Notes under the pieces: model-generated | What the model was told of the DNA's origin: nothing | Database searches by the model: none | What the model saw: the letters and a program-made list of their open reading frames with translations, nothing else | NCBI GenBank assembly: GCA_023393715.1 | Contig: JAEXCD010000009.1 | Location: forward strand, 1-6,462 | Origin: Bacillota bacterium | Lineage (GTDB): Bacteria; Bacillota; Clostridia; Tissierellales; Peptoniphilaceae | Direction: 5' to 3' | Length of the DNA stretch: 6,462 nt | Shown: piece after piece, positions 5,521 through 6,462 of the stretch | How the letters are laid out: each line of letters opens with the position of its first letter | Numbering within the stretch: the stretch's first letter is position 1 | Program-made: the position numbers and the translations under genes

Positions 5521-6462
5521 CTTATTATAGTTTGTGTAGAAGGGCGTTTTCGCGACATCGCTGAGTAAGGATTCCAATTCCTCGTCTAATTTTACAAAAG
5601 TAATGGACAGGCCGGACATCTCCATGGACGTCGCGTACTCGCCGAGGTGCGGGTGCTTCACCGAAATGCTTCGCTGCCCGAGCAATTCAGCCAGCTTGCG
5701 ATAGACGATGTACTGCTCCTCCAACGGCGTAGAACCCAAACCGTTGATCATGACGCTGATCGTTTCGCCCTCCTGAATCTCAATATCATCGAGCAGTGTC
5801 CGAACGGCGTACTCCGCAATTTCGTCGGCGCTCATCATCTCACGCACCGCCACGCCCGGCTCGCCGTGAATGCCCATGCCCACTTCAATCTCATTTTCAC
5901 CGATGGAAAACGAGGGCTTTCCCACCTCGGGAATAATACAGGGCGATGTGGCAAAACCAATGGTTCGCGTGTAATCCAGGACGCGCTGCGTAACGGATAC
6001 GACATCGTCAAGCGCATATCCGCGCTCAGCGGCCGCTCCGGCGATCTTGTAGGCATATACGATGCCTGCCACGCCCCGGCGTTTCTCCTCGCTTCCCTTC
6101 GGGCTGGAGGCGACATCGTCCCCTGCGATCACCGTTCGCGTTTCAATATCATCAAATTCGACCTCTTCACACGCCATGGCAAAATTCATGCGATCTCCGC
6201 CATAATTCCCAAACAGACAGATGACGCCTGCGCCGCGATCGCAGGCGCGAATCATCTCGGCCATGCTGGACGCGGACGGCGAAGCAAAAACGTTCCCCAC
6301 TGCGCATCCGTCCAACATTCCTTCGCCGACATAGCCCAGGAACAACGGGAGATGGCCGCTGCCGCCTGCCGTGACGATGCCGACCTTTCCCGTCTCCTTT
6401 TCCTTCCTGCGGAGGAGCACTCTCGAGTGCTCCTCCAGCAGGCGAACCTCTGAGCCATGCGC
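5518..6462 (-). CDS. dhaK: Dihydroxyacetone kinase subunit DhaK-like (ketose-binding subunit), N-terminus outside window
   Basis: The frame is open to the window edge. Its first 14 visible residues (AHGSEVRLLEEHSR) match the DhaK N-terminal region, so the GTG at 6420 is internal and about 20-25 residues are missing; the visible 314 residues fit a full length near 335. Counting from the edge, H37 (GGSGH), D90 (NYGGD) and H199 (GIHGEPG) fall at the same spacing as H56, D109 and H218 of E. coli DhaK, where the last binds the ketone covalently. The catalytic apparatus is therefore present. After H37 the sequence reads LP (GHLPLFLGYVG) where E. coli has EP, a variant shared with other DhaK-like kinases that may prefer different ketoses. 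It is cytosolic and works with DhaL downstream. The operon promoter must lie beyond 6462. DhaK family secure; the natural substrate (dihydroxyacetone or, for example, a tetrulose) is uncertain. Confidence 0.93.
   Translation of the reverse strand, partial: AHGSEVRLLEEHSRVLLRRKEKETGKVGIVTAGGSGHLPLFLGYVGEGMLDGCAVGNVFASPSASSMAEMIRACDRGAGVICLFGNYGGDRMNFAMACEEVEFDDIETRTVIAGDDVASSPKGSEEKRRGVAGIVYAYKIAGAAAERGYALDDVVSVTQRVLDYTRTIGFATSPCIIPEVGKPSFSIGENEIEVGMGIHGEPGVAVREMMSADEIAEYAVRTLLDDIEIQEGETISVMINGLGSTPLEEQYIVYRKLAELLGQRSISVKHPHLGEYATSMEMSGLSITFVKLDEELESLLSDVAKTPFYTNYNK

Noticed and set aside
6418..6420. GTG at 6420 as the dhaK start.
   Set aside because: In-frame, DhaK-like sequence continues to the window edge, so the codon is internal.
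5647..6453. A 268-codon plus-strand open frame opposite dhaK.
   Set aside because: The minus strand is unambiguous DhaK with all active-site residues; the antisense reading has no recognisable features.

Overview
The window looks like chromosomal DNA of a Gram-positive anaerobe of the Clostridia type. Three things point there: strong purine-rich Shine-Dalgarno sites, a secreted protein ending in a sortase-type wall-sorting signal, and a formate-tetrahydrofolate ligase (a C1 enzyme common in fermentative and acetogenic Firmicutes). Base composition is moderately GC-rich. I cannot name the species. No mobile element, CRISPR array, rRNA or tRNA is visible. No gene-free stretch exceeds about 215 bases.

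Layout, left to right. (1) 1-375 (+): the last 124 residues of formate-tetrahydrofolate ligase (fhs), followed by a perfect 30-bp palindrome with a T-rich tail. (2) 376-588: noncoding, holding that terminator, a short direct repeat and a degenerate 15-bp tandem repeat. (3) 589-1329 (-): a cytoplasmic calcineurin-like metallophosphoesterase. (4) 1330-1505: a divergent intergenic region with a -10-like box, an inverted repeat and the ribosome site of the next gene. (5) 1506-3797 (+): a 763-residue secreted 5'-nucleotidase with a signal peptide, both nucleotidase domains, a beta-rich pre-anchor domain, a Ser-rich spacer and a TPKTG wall-sorting signal. (6) 3804-3844: a bidirectional terminator between convergent genes. 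(7) 6462-3863 (-): an operon read right to left, dhaK (its N-terminus lies outside the window), dhaL, then a uroporphyrinogen-decarboxylase-superfamily protein.

How the genes fit together. The nucleotidase probably works at the cell surface, freeing phosphate and nucleosides from extracellular nucleotides. DhaK and DhaL form a split dihydroxyacetone-type kinase, translationally coupled by overlap of the dhaK stop with the dhaL ribosome site. The third gene of that operon lacks the HemE N-terminal signature but carries a His-x-Cys...Cys pattern like that of zinc-dependent corrinoid methyltransferases (MtaA/MtbA/CmuA). Pairing this protein with a DhaK/DhaL kinase whose active-site motifs are altered together (GHLP for GHEP, GDGDLG for GDGDHG) is the least explained and most interesting part of the window.
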